Positions 1-8,049 of a stretch of DNA of 15,601 nt are shown piece by piece (position 1 is the stretch's first letter; every line of letters begins with the position of its first letter). Below the pieces are notes generated by a model that was not told the DNA's origin, made no database searches, and saw nothing but the letters and a program-made list of their open reading frames with translations. A program made the position numbers and the translations under genes. Source of the stretch: DATEPR01 sp036503065 (GTDB lineage Bacteria; Actinomycetota; Actinomycetes; Mycobacteriales; Pseudonocardiaceae); contig DASXXM010000335.1 of assembly GCA_036503065.1 (NCBI GenBank), forward strand, positions 1-15,601. Direction: 5' to 3'.

Positions 1-2264
<2,264 letters not shown>

Positions 2265-2330
2265 GAGCTCTCCAGCCTGTCTCCGCGTGGTGATCGCGGG
2301 GCGGTGGGACGGCGGCGGGGTGGGCGGTGC

Positions 2331-2537
2331 TCAGTCGGCCAGGTGGTAGCCGGCGTCGGTGACCGCCTCGCGGACCGCGTCCTGGAGCAGGGGCGCCTGG
2401 CTGGTGACGGTGACCCGGCCGCTGCCCAGGTCGACATCGACTGTCTGCACGCCGTCGAGTTCGCTGAGCTCCTCGGTCACCGAGGCGACGCAGTGCTGGC
2501 AGGTCATGCCGGTGACGGTGTAGATGGCGTGAGCCAT
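2331..2537 (-). CDS. copZ: Copper chaperone, CopZ-like heavy-metal-associated domain protein
   Basis: A 68-residue cytosolic protein that is a single heavy-metal-associated (ferredoxin-like) domain. The metal-binding loop GMTCQHC sits at residues 10-16 with Cys13 and Cys16, and the C-terminal DAGYHL matches the end of the fold. Proteins of this kind hand Cu(I) to the N-terminal domain of CopA and to the CsoR sensor. The start is the ATG preceded by an AAGGGA Shine-Dalgarno. It lies 62 bp after the repressor and 66 bp before the ATPase on the same strand, so one copper-induced transcript probably covers all three. The residue between the cysteine pair and the second cysteine is His15, a common variation in actinobacterial chaperones. 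No sign of damage. Confidence 0.93.
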   Translation of the reverse strand: MAHAIYTVTGMTCQHCVASVTEELSELDGVQTVDVDLGSGRVTVTSQAPLLQDAVREAVTDAGYHLAD

Positions 2538-2599
2538 GAGTGGTGTCCCTTCGCAGACGCCGCCGCGGTAAAGGGGTGACCGCGGACGGGTTCGGGTGG

Positions 2600-2881
2600 T
2601 CAGGAGCGGACCAGCCGGGTGATCGCGGCGCTGGCTTCGGCGATCTTGGCCTCGGCGTCCGTGCCGCCCTCGGTGATCGCCTGGCGCACGCAGTGGCCCA
2701 GGTGCTCGTCCAGTAATCCCAAGGACACCGCCTGCAGGGCTTTGGTCGCCGCGGCGATCTGGGTGAGCACGTCGATGCAGTACTCGTCGCGCTCGATCAT
2801 CCGCTCCAGGCCCCGTACCTGGCCCTCGATGCGCCGCAACCGGCGCAGGTAGTCGTCCTTGTGCTCGGTGTAGCCGTGCAT
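2600..2881 (-). CDS. csoR: CsoR-family copper-sensing transcriptional repressor
   Basis: A 93-residue all-helical DNA-binding protein of the CsoR/RcnR (DUF156) family. The family signature RRIEGQVRGLERMI is at residues 16-29. The Cu(I) ligand set of CsoR, Cys-x(n)-His-x3-Cys, is complete: Cys35, His60 (in DEHLGHC) and Cys64, which separates it from RcnR and FrmR types. Binding Cu(I) releases CsoR from DNA. The frame is open far upstream, but the ATG at 2881 is chosen because a GAGGAG Shine-Dalgarno precedes it and because the resulting length equals the family's. It is the first gene of the copper operon and its own promoter holds a CsoR-type palindrome (2961-2977), so it is very likely autoregulated. 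Copper as the inducer is inferred from the ligand set and from the neighbours. Confidence 0.93.
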   Translation of the reverse strand: MHGYTEHKDDYLRRLRRIEGQVRGLERMIERDEYCIDVLTQIAAATKALQAVSLGLLDEHLGHCVRQAITEGGTDAEAKIAEASAAITRLVRS

Positions 2882-2957
2882 GGTGCGCTCCTCGTCGTGT
2901 CTGGTTCCCCGCGCGGCCGGCTTTCCGTCATGCCGGGGGAACGGGAAACACTCCTCC

Positions 2958-2986
2958 TTTATACCCACAGGGGGTATGGGTATCAA
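2958..2986 (-). promoter_or_regulatory. Promoter of the csoR-copZ-copA operon
   Basis: Read on the minus strand, a -35 box TTGATA (2986 to 2981) and a -10 box TATAAA (2963 to 2958) are separated by exactly 17 bp. Transcription would begin near 2951, leaving about 70 nt of leader before the csoR ATG. The boxes are unusually close to the sigma-70 consensus for such GC-rich DNA. The CsoR operator occupies the spacer. Confidence 0.75.
2961..2983. promoter_or_regulatory. CsoR operator, with an extra half-site
   Basis: The 17-bp core ATACCCACAGGGGGTAT (2961-2977) is a palindrome: ATACCC, 5 bp, GGGTAT. This is the G-tract TACC/GGTA form known for actinobacterial CsoR operators. A third half-site, GGGTAT (2978-2983), follows directly in tandem with the second. 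The core fills the spacer and overlaps the -10 box, so a bound repressor would block RNA polymerase. The sequence is seen; binding is inferred from the family and the position. Confidence 0.78.
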
Positions 2987-3307
2987 GGCGCTGGTCGCCG
3001 CCGCTTTCGGCGTCAGGTGCGAATCAGGGCGATGCCGGGATGGCTCGCCGCTACGCCAGCGCTGCGTGGCCCGGTGTTCGAGCAGACCGGCATGCGATCC
3101 AAGGTCGACTCGCCGGCCGCCGTGCCGGTCCGGCCCCGGTTTCGGCCACGCGCTCTGATCCAAATAACGCCCGAAGGAGCCGAAGCTGATCAAATACCTC
3201 GATACACCCACATCGCGACATGGCCCGTCACCGCGATCACCCTGCGCAGTCGCCGCTGGTCCATGCGTTCATCCGTCGTACTCCAACCGGGTTACGAGGA
3301 TGCTTGG

Positions 3308-3336
3308 TAGACACGGTGGCGTGCGTTCCGTAACCT
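3308..3336 (+). promoter_or_regulatory. Possible promoter of the NlpC/P60 gene
   Basis: TAGACA (3308-3313), 17 bp, TAACCT (3331-3336). The -10 fits the TANNNT form and the spacing is ideal, but the -35 is only partly like the consensus. It would give a leader of about 180 nt. Position and spacing are the only support. Confidence 0.3.
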
Positions 3337-3337
3337 A

Positions 3338-3353
3338 ACCGCGATCTCGCGGT
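3338..3353 (+). other. Short hairpin near the presumed transcript start
   Basis: ACCGCG (3338-3343), loop ATCT, CGCGGT (3348-3353): a perfect 6-bp stem with a four-base loop. It would form at the very 5' end of the peptidoglycan hydrolase mRNA if the promoter at 3308-3336 is real. No function is known. Confidence 0.3.
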
Positions 3354-3386
3354 GACCTGCCGTCCACCCAGAGCGGCGACGCGAAA

Positions 3387-3413
3387 TCCCCCGCCCTACG
3401 GCCGATCGGGGGA
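3387..3413 (+). other. Hairpin in the NlpC/P60 leader
   Basis: TCCCCCG (3387-3393) and CGGGGGA (3407-3413) form a perfect 7-bp stem around a 13-nt loop. No T-run follows, so it is not a classic terminator. It could be part of a leader structure. It does not satisfy the c-di-AMP (ydaO) riboswitch consensus. Confidence 0.35.
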
Positions 3414-3525
3414 CCGCACCATGGGGCGACCAGGAGTGGTGTGACGCCGGTGAAATCACGCGTCGCGCTGTACTGCTGCTGGTCCTACGAACCGGCGGGT
3501 GTTGGACGAAGGAGATACGCGCGGC

Positions 3526-4554
3526 GTGGTGTCCCACCGAGTGAACAGAATCGTGTGTGGAACGGTCGCGGTTGCTGCCGTGGTCGCCGCGGTGAGCTTC
3601 ACACCCGCATCGGCGACGGCAGCCCCCACCGCCCCGCCCACCAACAATGACCCCGTTGCCGAGTTCAACAAGCTCAGCGACCAGGCCAACGCGCTGAACG
3701 AGAAGATCAACGGGGCGACCGTCGACCTCGCCAACAAGCAGGCGCTCGCGCAGAAGGCCAGCAACGATGTCGCGGCTGCCAAGCAGGCCGAACAAGCTGC
3801 CCAGGCGCAGGAGAAGACCTACCTGGTCCAGGTCGACCGGTTCACCGGCGCCACCTTCGAAGGGGCCCGGGTCAACCAGTTGTCCGCGTTGCTCACCGGC
3901 ACCTCGGTCCAGGACTTCCTGAACCGGGCGAGCGATCTGCAAGCTATGGCCTCGGACAATGCCGATGCCATGAACAAGCTCGGTGCCGCCGTCAACGCCA
4001 CGCACCAAGCGGAGCAACGGGCGCAGAACGACCTGCAGACCGCTCAGCAAGCCGCCGCCGCCGCGGCGGCACTGAAGACCCAGCTCACCCAGCAGGCCCA
4101 GGCCCTGCAGACGCAGATCGCCCAGTTGACCGCGGCGAAGAACAGGCTGTCCGCGACCCAGCAGGCTTCGCTGACCTCCACGGGCGTGCAGGGTGTCTTC
4201 ATCGCGCCCCCAGGTATCCGGGGCGCGGCGATGAACATCGCGTTGGCCCAGCGCGGCAAGCCCTACGTGTGGGCGGCAGCCGGACCGGATGCTTTCGACT
4301 GCTCCGGGCTCGTGGTCTACGCCTACGCGCAGGCCGGGTTGCCGGGACTGCCGCACTACACCGGCGCGCAGGCCACCCTGGGTGTCGCGGTGTCCCAGGC
4401 CGATATGCAGCCCGGCGACCTGGTGTTCTTCCCCGGCCATGTGGGCATCTACGTCGGCAACGGCCTGATGGTCGACTCGCCGCACTCCGGCGCGGTGGTC
4501 AGGGTCGAACCGCTGTTCTCCGGCTTTTCGGGCGCCCGTCGCCTCGGTACCTGA
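3526..4554 (+). CDS. Secreted coiled-coil NlpC/P60 peptidoglycan endopeptidase
   Basis: Exported hydrolase of about 342 residues that should cut peptide stems in the cell wall, as actinobacterial Rip-type enzymes do. Seen: an N-terminal basic and hydrophobic stretch ending near ASATA (signal peptide); a long Ala/Gln/Lys-rich region, residues about 45-220, that reads as coiled coil; then the NlpC/P60 domain with DCSGLV (catalytic Cys259), GHVGIYVGNG (His305) and the end motif MVDSPHSG. The third polar position of the triad appears to be Asp317, where many relatives have His or Glu. The GTG at 3526 is chosen because AAGGAGA (3509-3515) lies 10 bp upstream; a GTG at 3499 would put that site inside the gene. 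It is followed by a 32-nt palindrome and seems to be a single-gene unit. No frame damage. Confidence 0.88.
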   Translation: MVSHRVNRIVCGTVAVAAVVAAVSFTPASATAAPTAPPTNNDPVAEFNKLSDQANALNEKINGATVDLANKQALAQKASNDVAAAKQAEQAAQAQEKTYLVQVDRFTGATFEGARVNQLSALLTGTSVQDFLNRASDLQAMASDNADAMNKLGAAVNATHQAEQRAQNDLQTAQQAAAAAAALKTQLTQQAQALQTQIAQLTAAKNRLSATQQASLTSTGVQGVFIAPPGIRGAAMNIALAQRGKPYVWAAAGPDAFDCSGLVVYAYAQAGLPGLPHYTGAQATLGVAVSQADMQPGDLVFFPGHVGIYVGNGLMVDSPHSGAVVRVEPLFSGFSGARRLGT

Positions 4555-4570
4555 CGGTTCTCCGGTTACG

Positions 4571-4602
4571 GCACGGCCTGCACCCGCGGGTGCAGGCCGT
4601 GC
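4571..4602 (+). terminator. Perfect 32-nt palindrome after the NlpC/P60 gene, probable terminator
   Basis: Begins 17 bp after the stop. Arms GCACGGCCTGCACCC (4571-4585) and its exact complement (4588-4602) are joined by GC, so the whole 32 nt is self-complementary; flanking CCGGT and ACCGG could extend it. There is no T-run, as is common for terminators in GC-rich actinomycetes. Confidence 0.7.
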
Positions 4603-4933
4603 TACCGGTCCTGACACCCTCCTCTGTGGCGTGCTGACGATCGACGACTCCTCGGCCTTGCACTTCCTTCCGCATCCGAACTTTCTGATCCTCCTGCACA
4701 CCGCGGCGTTCACGGTCGCCGTCGGCTGACCGTTGCCGGACGGGGTGGGGCTGCTCCTACGCGGCGTGGCGTTGGCCCTGTCACTGTTCCGCAAGGGCGC
4801 ACTTCACCGCCGCGATCGCCTTCCAGATCGCCTCCACGAACCGCCCGACACAACCATCAGCCGGCCACAAATCCCACTGAGGTCACCGGATCGGCGCTGA
4901 TCACGGACGTCGGACTGATCGCTCACCCGTGTG
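4603..4933. other. Intergenic region between NlpC/P60 and araC-type genes
   Basis: About 330 bp between the palindrome and the stop codon of the convergent regulator gene. A 33-codon GTG-started frame at 4631-4729 is open but has no clear ribosome-binding site and no recognisable family. I see no RNA gene, repeat or promoter that can be defended here. Confidence 0.4.
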
Positions 4934-5896
4934 TTATGCCGACACGGCGGCGTCGCCGGCCGATGCCGGTGTGGGAGCGGGCCTGCGAGAGATGGCTGGG
5001 GCGGCCGTGTGGCGCCACGCCCGTGGCGGTACTCCGTTGCTGTGTCGGAACACCCGCGCGAAGTACCCGGCGTCCGGGATTCCGACACGCCGGGCGACCT
5101 CGCTGACCGGCAGGTCCGTCTCGGCGAGCAGGCCGCGGGCCTGGACCATGCGCCGTTCGATGATCCAGTCCACCACGGTGCGTCCGGTGCGGCGCCGGAC
5201 CAGCGTGGTCAGGTAGCCCGGCGTCACCCCCACACTCGCGGCGACATCGCACAGGGACAGCGATTCGGTGAACCGCTGCTCGATCACCTCGAACACCTCG
5301 GCCAACAGGGGCTCGTCGCTGCGGCGCAGGTCGCCCACCACGTCCGTGGCCAGCCGTGCGACGTCGACCAGCAGCAGCGTCAGGTACGCCAGCGCCGCCT
5401 GCCGATAACCCGGAGTGCGGTCGGCCAGTTCCGTTTCGATCGCCGCGATCATGGCCGTCCACACCGGCTGTCGTACGGGCGGCACGCGCAGGCGCAACAG
5501 CCCACCCGGAATGCCGTGCAGGAAGGGAAACAGCAGCGGATGAGCCCGCCAGGACGACCACGGTGCCTGCCCATCGCCACCCAGGGCCGTCGGGTCGAAG
5601 AACACCCCACACGCCGATCCGGCCGCGTTCACCACAGCCGGGTCGATGATCTCGCCCGCGGCCAGCACGTACACATCACCGTCCCGCATCGGGCCGGGTG
5701 GGTCGCCCATCGCCTCCTGCCCGGCTCGTTCGACGTACGCCAGCACCGGGAAGTCATGAATGTGGCGCAGGCCGTGGCCAGGCCGGCTGTCCGCGTCGAA
5801 TCGCACCACCGACACCGGCGGTGTCTCCGGCGTGGTCCGGTAACGGTAGATCGGCACCCCGGCGCGGTAGCGGACCGGCCTGGCTATCTGGGACAT
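4934..5896 (-). CDS. AraC/XylS-family transcriptional regulator
   Basis: A 320-residue regulator. The N-terminal part (about 25-105) has the cupin-like sensor pattern of AraC-type proteins, with GLRHIHDFPVLAYV at 42-55 and DGDVYVLAAGE at 72-82. The C-terminal DNA-binding domain has two helix-turn-helix units: LCDVAASVGVTPGYLTTLVR (215-234) and VSEVARRVGIPDAGYFARVF (264-283), ending in the typical PRAWR. The family usually ends there; this protein carries a further Ala/Pro/Arg-rich tail of about 25 residues. It is divergent from the methyltransferase gene, with 76 bp between start codons, so it probably controls that gene and itself. The effector is unknown. No Shine-Dalgarno is seen, and a TATCTT box 6 bp before the ATG suggests a leaderless mRNA. 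Confidence 0.9.
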   Translation of the reverse strand: MSQIARPVRYRAGVPIYRYRTTPETPPVSVVRFDADSRPGHGLRHIHDFPVLAYVERAGQEAMGDPPGPMRDGDVYVLAAGEIIDPAVVNAAGSACGVFFDPTALGGDGQAPWSSWRAHPLLFPFLHGIPGGLLRLRVPPVRQPVWTAMIAAIETELADRTPGYRQAALAYLTLLLVDVARLATDVVGDLRRSDEPLLAEVFEVIEQRFTESLSLCDVAASVGVTPGYLTTLVRRRTGRTVVDWIIERRMVQARGLLAETDLPVSEVARRVGIPDAGYFARVFRHSNGVPPRAWRHTAAPAISRRPAPTPASAGDAAVSA

Positions 5897-5902
5897 GACC
5901 CG

Positions 5903-5908
5903 AAGATA
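5903..5908 (-). promoter_or_regulatory. Possible -10 box of a leaderless araC-type transcript
   Basis: On the minus strand TATCTT lies 6 bp upstream of the ATG at 5896, the position expected of a -10 box when transcription starts at the start codon. No convincing -35 is visible. The absence of a ribosome-binding site supports the idea, but the evidence is thin. Confidence 0.3.
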
Positions 5909-5972
5909 GTCCTACTTCTGCCAACAATCGACCACGTGCCCTGGCCCACCTGGCATCATCATGGAGTACATG

Positions 5973-6644
5973 ATGGAACATCATCCCACCAGGGCCGCTA
6001 CCGGGCATCGCCACGACTACCTTCCCGCTGCCGGGCGCGATGCCTTTCTGCCGTTCTACGACCTGTTCACCGCGGCCCTCGGCGCCGGGTCCCTGCATCG
6101 CACACTCATCGACCAGGCCGCGCTCGCCGAGGGGCAGCGCGTGCTGGAGATCGGCTGCGGCACCGGCAATCTGACCATCCGCGCCAAACGAACCCAGCCC
6201 GGCGTGGAGCTGATCGGTTCCGATCCCGATCCATTGGCACTCGCCCGCGCACAGCGGAAGGCACGCGACCTGACCGGAATCCGGTTCGAACGCGGCTATG
6301 CCCAGCGGTTGCCCTATCCCGACGCCAGCTTCGACCGAGTGCTGTCGTCGTTGATGCTGCACCACCTGGACCACAAGACGAAGGTCGCCGCCGCCGCGGA
6401 GGTGGTACGAGTCCTGCGCCCCGGCGGCAGCCTGCACGTGGCGGACTTCACCGGCCAGGCCCACGGCGGGATACACGGTTTCCTGGCGCGACGCGTGGCG
6501 AAGTCCGCCCATGTGGTCGACAACCTGGACGACGGCATTCCCCGTCTGCTCACCATGGCGGGGCTGGAGTGCACCGAGGTCGCCGCACACCGTCATCCCG
6601 TCATGGGTCGGATCACCTACTACCGCGCACTGCGCCCGGCCTGA
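5973..6644 (+). CDS. Class I SAM-dependent methyltransferase (UbiE/Coq5-like fold)
   Basis: Cytosolic methyltransferase of about 223 residues. Motif I LEIGCGTGNL (58-67) forms the S-adenosylmethionine pocket, the acidic SDPDP at 83-87 should hold the ribose, LPYPDASFDRVLS (113-125) is the post-I/motif II segment, and LRPGG follows. The substrate cannot be told; members of this type act on small molecules. Three in-frame ATGs lie at 5961, 5970 and 5973. The last is chosen because GGAG (5963-5966) lies 6 bp before it; this adds no more than four residues of doubt. It is divergent from the AraC-type regulator, its likely controller. Its 3' end overlaps the reading frame of the truncated hydrolase by 32 bp. 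Confidence 0.87.
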   Translation: MEHHPTRAATGHRHDYLPAAGRDAFLPFYDLFTAALGAGSLHRTLIDQAALAEGQRVLEIGCGTGNLTIRAKRTQPGVELIGSDPDPLALARAQRKARDLTGIRFERGYAQRLPYPDASFDRVLSSLMLHHLDHKTKVAAAAEVVRVLRPGGSLHVADFTGQAHGGIHGFLARRVAKSAHVVDNLDDGIPRLLTMAGLECTEVAAHRHPVMGRITYYRALRPA

Positions 6645-7077
6645 CAAGCAGCCCAAGCGCACCAGCGGTATGTGACGGTTCATGATGGCCGCTGACGCTG
6701 GAGATCGCCACCACCGCGGTGACCCGTTCGGGATGGCGGGCGGCGAGCAGGTATCCGGCCGGTCCGCCGGAGGACAGCGTGACCACGGCGACCCGCGGCA
6801 GGTTGAGCGCGTCGAGCAGGGCGGCGAACAAGTCCGCCTGCTGCGGGAAGGATTCCCGGCCGGCCAAGGGCGTGTCCAGGTATCCGGGTCGCGATACGAG
6901 CAACCGTTGGTAGCCGTCGGTGGGGAGCCAATCCAGCATGAGGCGGGCCTGGTCGACGCCGCCGATGCCGGCGTGGCTGGCTAGCACGACCGGGCCGGTC
7001 ATGCCGGTCAGCTCGAACTGGATCGGCCCCAGCGCGGTGTCCATGAGGCGTGGGCCGATCGTCGCGCTAGACGGCAT
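6613..7077 (-). pseudogene. Alpha/beta hydrolase, C-terminally truncated
   Basis: A 154-codon frame encoding roughly the first half of an alpha/beta hydrolase (family about 260-290 residues). Seen: the oxyanion-hole region ASHAGIGG (33-40), SRPGY (62-66), and the nucleophile elbow TLSSGGPAG (100-108), with Ser102 as the probable nucleophile although the first Gly of GxSxG is Thr. The family pattern ends near residue 129 (AISSVSG). The remaining 25 residues fit nothing and end inside the methyltransferase gene. The cap and the catalytic acid and His are missing, so it should be inactive. The ATG at 7077 is chosen because GAGAGGGGG precedes it. It is divergent from the TetR gene, with a paired operator between them, and was presumably its target. 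A short functional product cannot be fully ruled out. Confidence 0.75.
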
Positions 7078-7111
7078 GATCGGCCCCCTCTCGTGATAGG
7101 CGGCAAGTTTC

Positions 7112-7127
7112 TGTACCAGTCGCTTCA
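7112..7127. promoter_or_regulatory. TetR operator copy 1 (hydrolase side)
   Basis: TGTACCAGTCGCTTCA is a TGTA-N8-TtCA near-palindrome. Together with the base before it, it is part of a perfect 14-bp inverted repeat with copy 2 (7111-7124 against 7150-7163). It lies 34 bp upstream of the hydrolase ATG and next to where that promoter's -10 would be. Confidence 0.65.
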
Positions 7128-7146
7128 CTCATGAGCCGACCATACC

Positions 7147-7162
7147 TGTAGCGACTGGTACA
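7147..7162. promoter_or_regulatory. TetR operator copy 2 (tetR side)
   Basis: TGTAGCGACTGGTACA is TGTA-N8-TACA, the size and symmetry usual for a TetR dimer site. It is the reverse complement of copy 1 with one mismatch. It overlaps the probable -10 TACAGT of the regulator gene, so it should give autorepression. Confidence 0.68.
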
Positions 7163-7164
7163 GT
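7159..7164 (+). promoter_or_regulatory. Probable -10 box of a leaderless tetR transcript
   Basis: TACAGT ends 6 bp before the GTG at 7171 and no Shine-Dalgarno is present, the pattern of a leaderless actinobacterial gene. The box lies within operator copy 2. No strong -35 is visible. Confidence 0.45.
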
Positions 7165-7170
7165 AAACCG

Positions 7171-7743
7171 GTGGTTCGCCCCATCGACTCGGCCCGCCGC
7201 GCGGAACTGCTGGACCAGACGATGCGCTACGCCGCCGAGCACGGGATCGCGTCGTTGTCGTTGCGCCCGTTGGCCGCCGCACTGGGCACCAGCTCCCGGA
7301 TGCTGGTGCACTACTTCGGTACCAAGGAAGAACTCATCGGCCAGGCGTTGACCGCGGCCCGTCCGGACATTCCGGCTCTGCTCAGCGCGCACGTCCAGGC
7401 CGGACACACCCCGGCAGGGATGGCCCAACGGCTGTGGCGGGAGTTGACCACCGGCGGCGAGCAGGAACCCCGCACCCGCCTGCTGCTGGAGGTGATGGCG
7501 CTCGCCCTCACCCAGCCCGGCCTGTACCGCCAACACGCCGTGGACGCGGTCCGGGCCTGGTTGGATCCGCTCTCCGCTGCGCTGCGCGCGGCCGGCCTGA
7601 CCGCACGCGACGCACACGCGCGAGCCACCATGCTGGTCAGTGGTCTGCATGGGCTCGCGTTGGATCGATACCTGACCGGAGACCGGCAACGGACCGACGA
7701 CGCCGCCCACGACCTGATCACCGCTGCGACCAAGACGACCTGA
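7171..7743 (+). CDS. TetR/AcrR-family transcriptional regulator
   Basis: A 190-residue repressor. The N-terminal helix-turn-helix covers about residues 9-55: AAEHGIASLSLRPLAAALGT, then SSRMLVHYFGTKEELI, the typical recognition helix and Tyr-Phe segment. The C-terminal all-helical part (60-190) would bind a ligand and form the dimer; its sequence does not reveal the ligand. It starts with GTG and has no ribosome-binding site, so it is probably leaderless. It is divergent from the hydrolase remnant, and the 93-bp gap holds two copies of a TetR-type palindrome. Regulator and operators look intact although the apparent target enzyme is truncated. The family call is firm. Confidence 0.92.
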   Translation: MVRPIDSARRAELLDQTMRYAAEHGIASLSLRPLAAALGTSSRMLVHYFGTKEELIGQALTAARPDIPALLSAHVQAGHTPAGMAQRLWRELTTGGEQEPRTRLLLEVMALALTQPGLYRQHAVDAVRAWLDPLSAALRAAGLTARDAHARATMLVSGLHGLALDRYLTGDRQRTDDAAHDLITAATKTT

Positions 7744-7822
7744 CAACGGCTGGCGGACCGGTCGTCGAATGAATGACGACCCCTCCGGGAGCACGACAGT
7801 GCTATCTCGGGGCTGTATCTGG

Positions 7823-7841
7823 TCAGTCCGACTTGGACTGA
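7823..7841 (+). other. Hairpin downstream of tetR
   Basis: TCAGTCC (7823-7829), loop GACTT, GGACTGA (7835-7841): a perfect 7-bp stem, extendable with a G-T and a G-C pair. It lies about 80 bp after the tetR stop. It may help end transcription, but there is no T-run; it could also be an operator. Confidence 0.35.
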
Positions 7842-7958
7842 TCAACCGAAACCGAACGTGAAGGTCAGCGCGTTCTGTCGATGAACCCCCGGATGTGCGC
7901 TTGGTTGCGCAGATGTCGTCCGGTCGCCAGCCGGCATAGATCGACCTGCGGTCACCCG

Positions 7959-7986
7959 TTGACAAGGATGGGGCTACCACTACGCA
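7959..7986 (+). promoter_or_regulatory. Possible promoter of the DUF11-domain pseudogene
   Basis: A perfect TTGACA (7959-7964) is followed after 16 bp by TACGCA (7981-7986). The -10 is weak, but an exact -35 is rare in DNA of this composition. Transcription would start near 7993, about 55 bp before the ATG at 8050. Confidence 0.35.
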
Positions 7987-8049
7987 AGAGTTAAGCAAGT
8001 TGCCAAACTAACCGTGGCTCGCCGCGGTGTCCCAGCGATGGGAGTAAGG

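Larger units (their letters stand above)
2987..3525. other. Divergent intergenic region between csoR and the NlpC/P60 gene
   Basis: About 540 bp without a convincing gene. Frames are open here on both strands, but their translations are rich in Arg and Pro, show no family motif and have no ribosome-binding site, so they look like GC-driven artefacts. The left edge holds the copper promoter. The right 200 bp hold a possible promoter (3308-3336) and two hairpins (3338-3353 and 3387-3413) in what would be the leader of the peptidoglycan hydrolase gene. Nothing recognisable in 3000-3300. Confidence 0.5.
7744..8049. other. Intergenic region after tetR
   Basis: About 300 bp with no convincing gene. 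It holds a hairpin at 7823-7841 and a possible promoter at 7959-7986 for the broken DUF11 gene. Nothing else is recognisable. Confidence 0.45.

Noticed and set aside
2958..2986. CRISPR-like or transposon repeat made of the ATACCC/GGGTAT copies
   Set aside because: Only three half-sites in one promoter; position and gene context fit a CsoR operator far better.
2861..3310. Open plus-strand frame across the csoR promoter
   Set aside because: It overlaps the csoR start and operator, has no ribosome-binding site and no recognisable domain; GC-rich DNA gives such frames.
3336..3525. c-di-AMP (ydaO) riboswitch before the NlpC/P60 gene
   Set aside because: GGGGGA and GGGGCGA pieces occur in the right order, but the highly conserved downstream AACCCGTCAGCTAACC block is absent and the stems do not fit.
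4631..4729. Small 32-residue frame with a hydrophobic stretch
   Set aside because: No Shine-Dalgarno, no homologue recognised, and it follows closely on a terminator without a visible promoter.
3292..4794. Long 500-codon minus-strand frame over the NlpC/P60 gene
   Set aside because: It is antisense to a gene with clear catalytic motifs; its own translation is low-complexity and has no family.
4931..6685. Long 584-codon plus-strand frame over the AraC and methyltransferase genes
   Set aside because: It crosses two well-supported genes in other frames and translates to an Arg/His/Gly-rich sequence with no domain.
7129..7998. 289-codon minus-strand frame over the tetR gene
   Set aside because: It is the antisense shadow of a gene with a clear TetR HTH, and it covers the paired operators.
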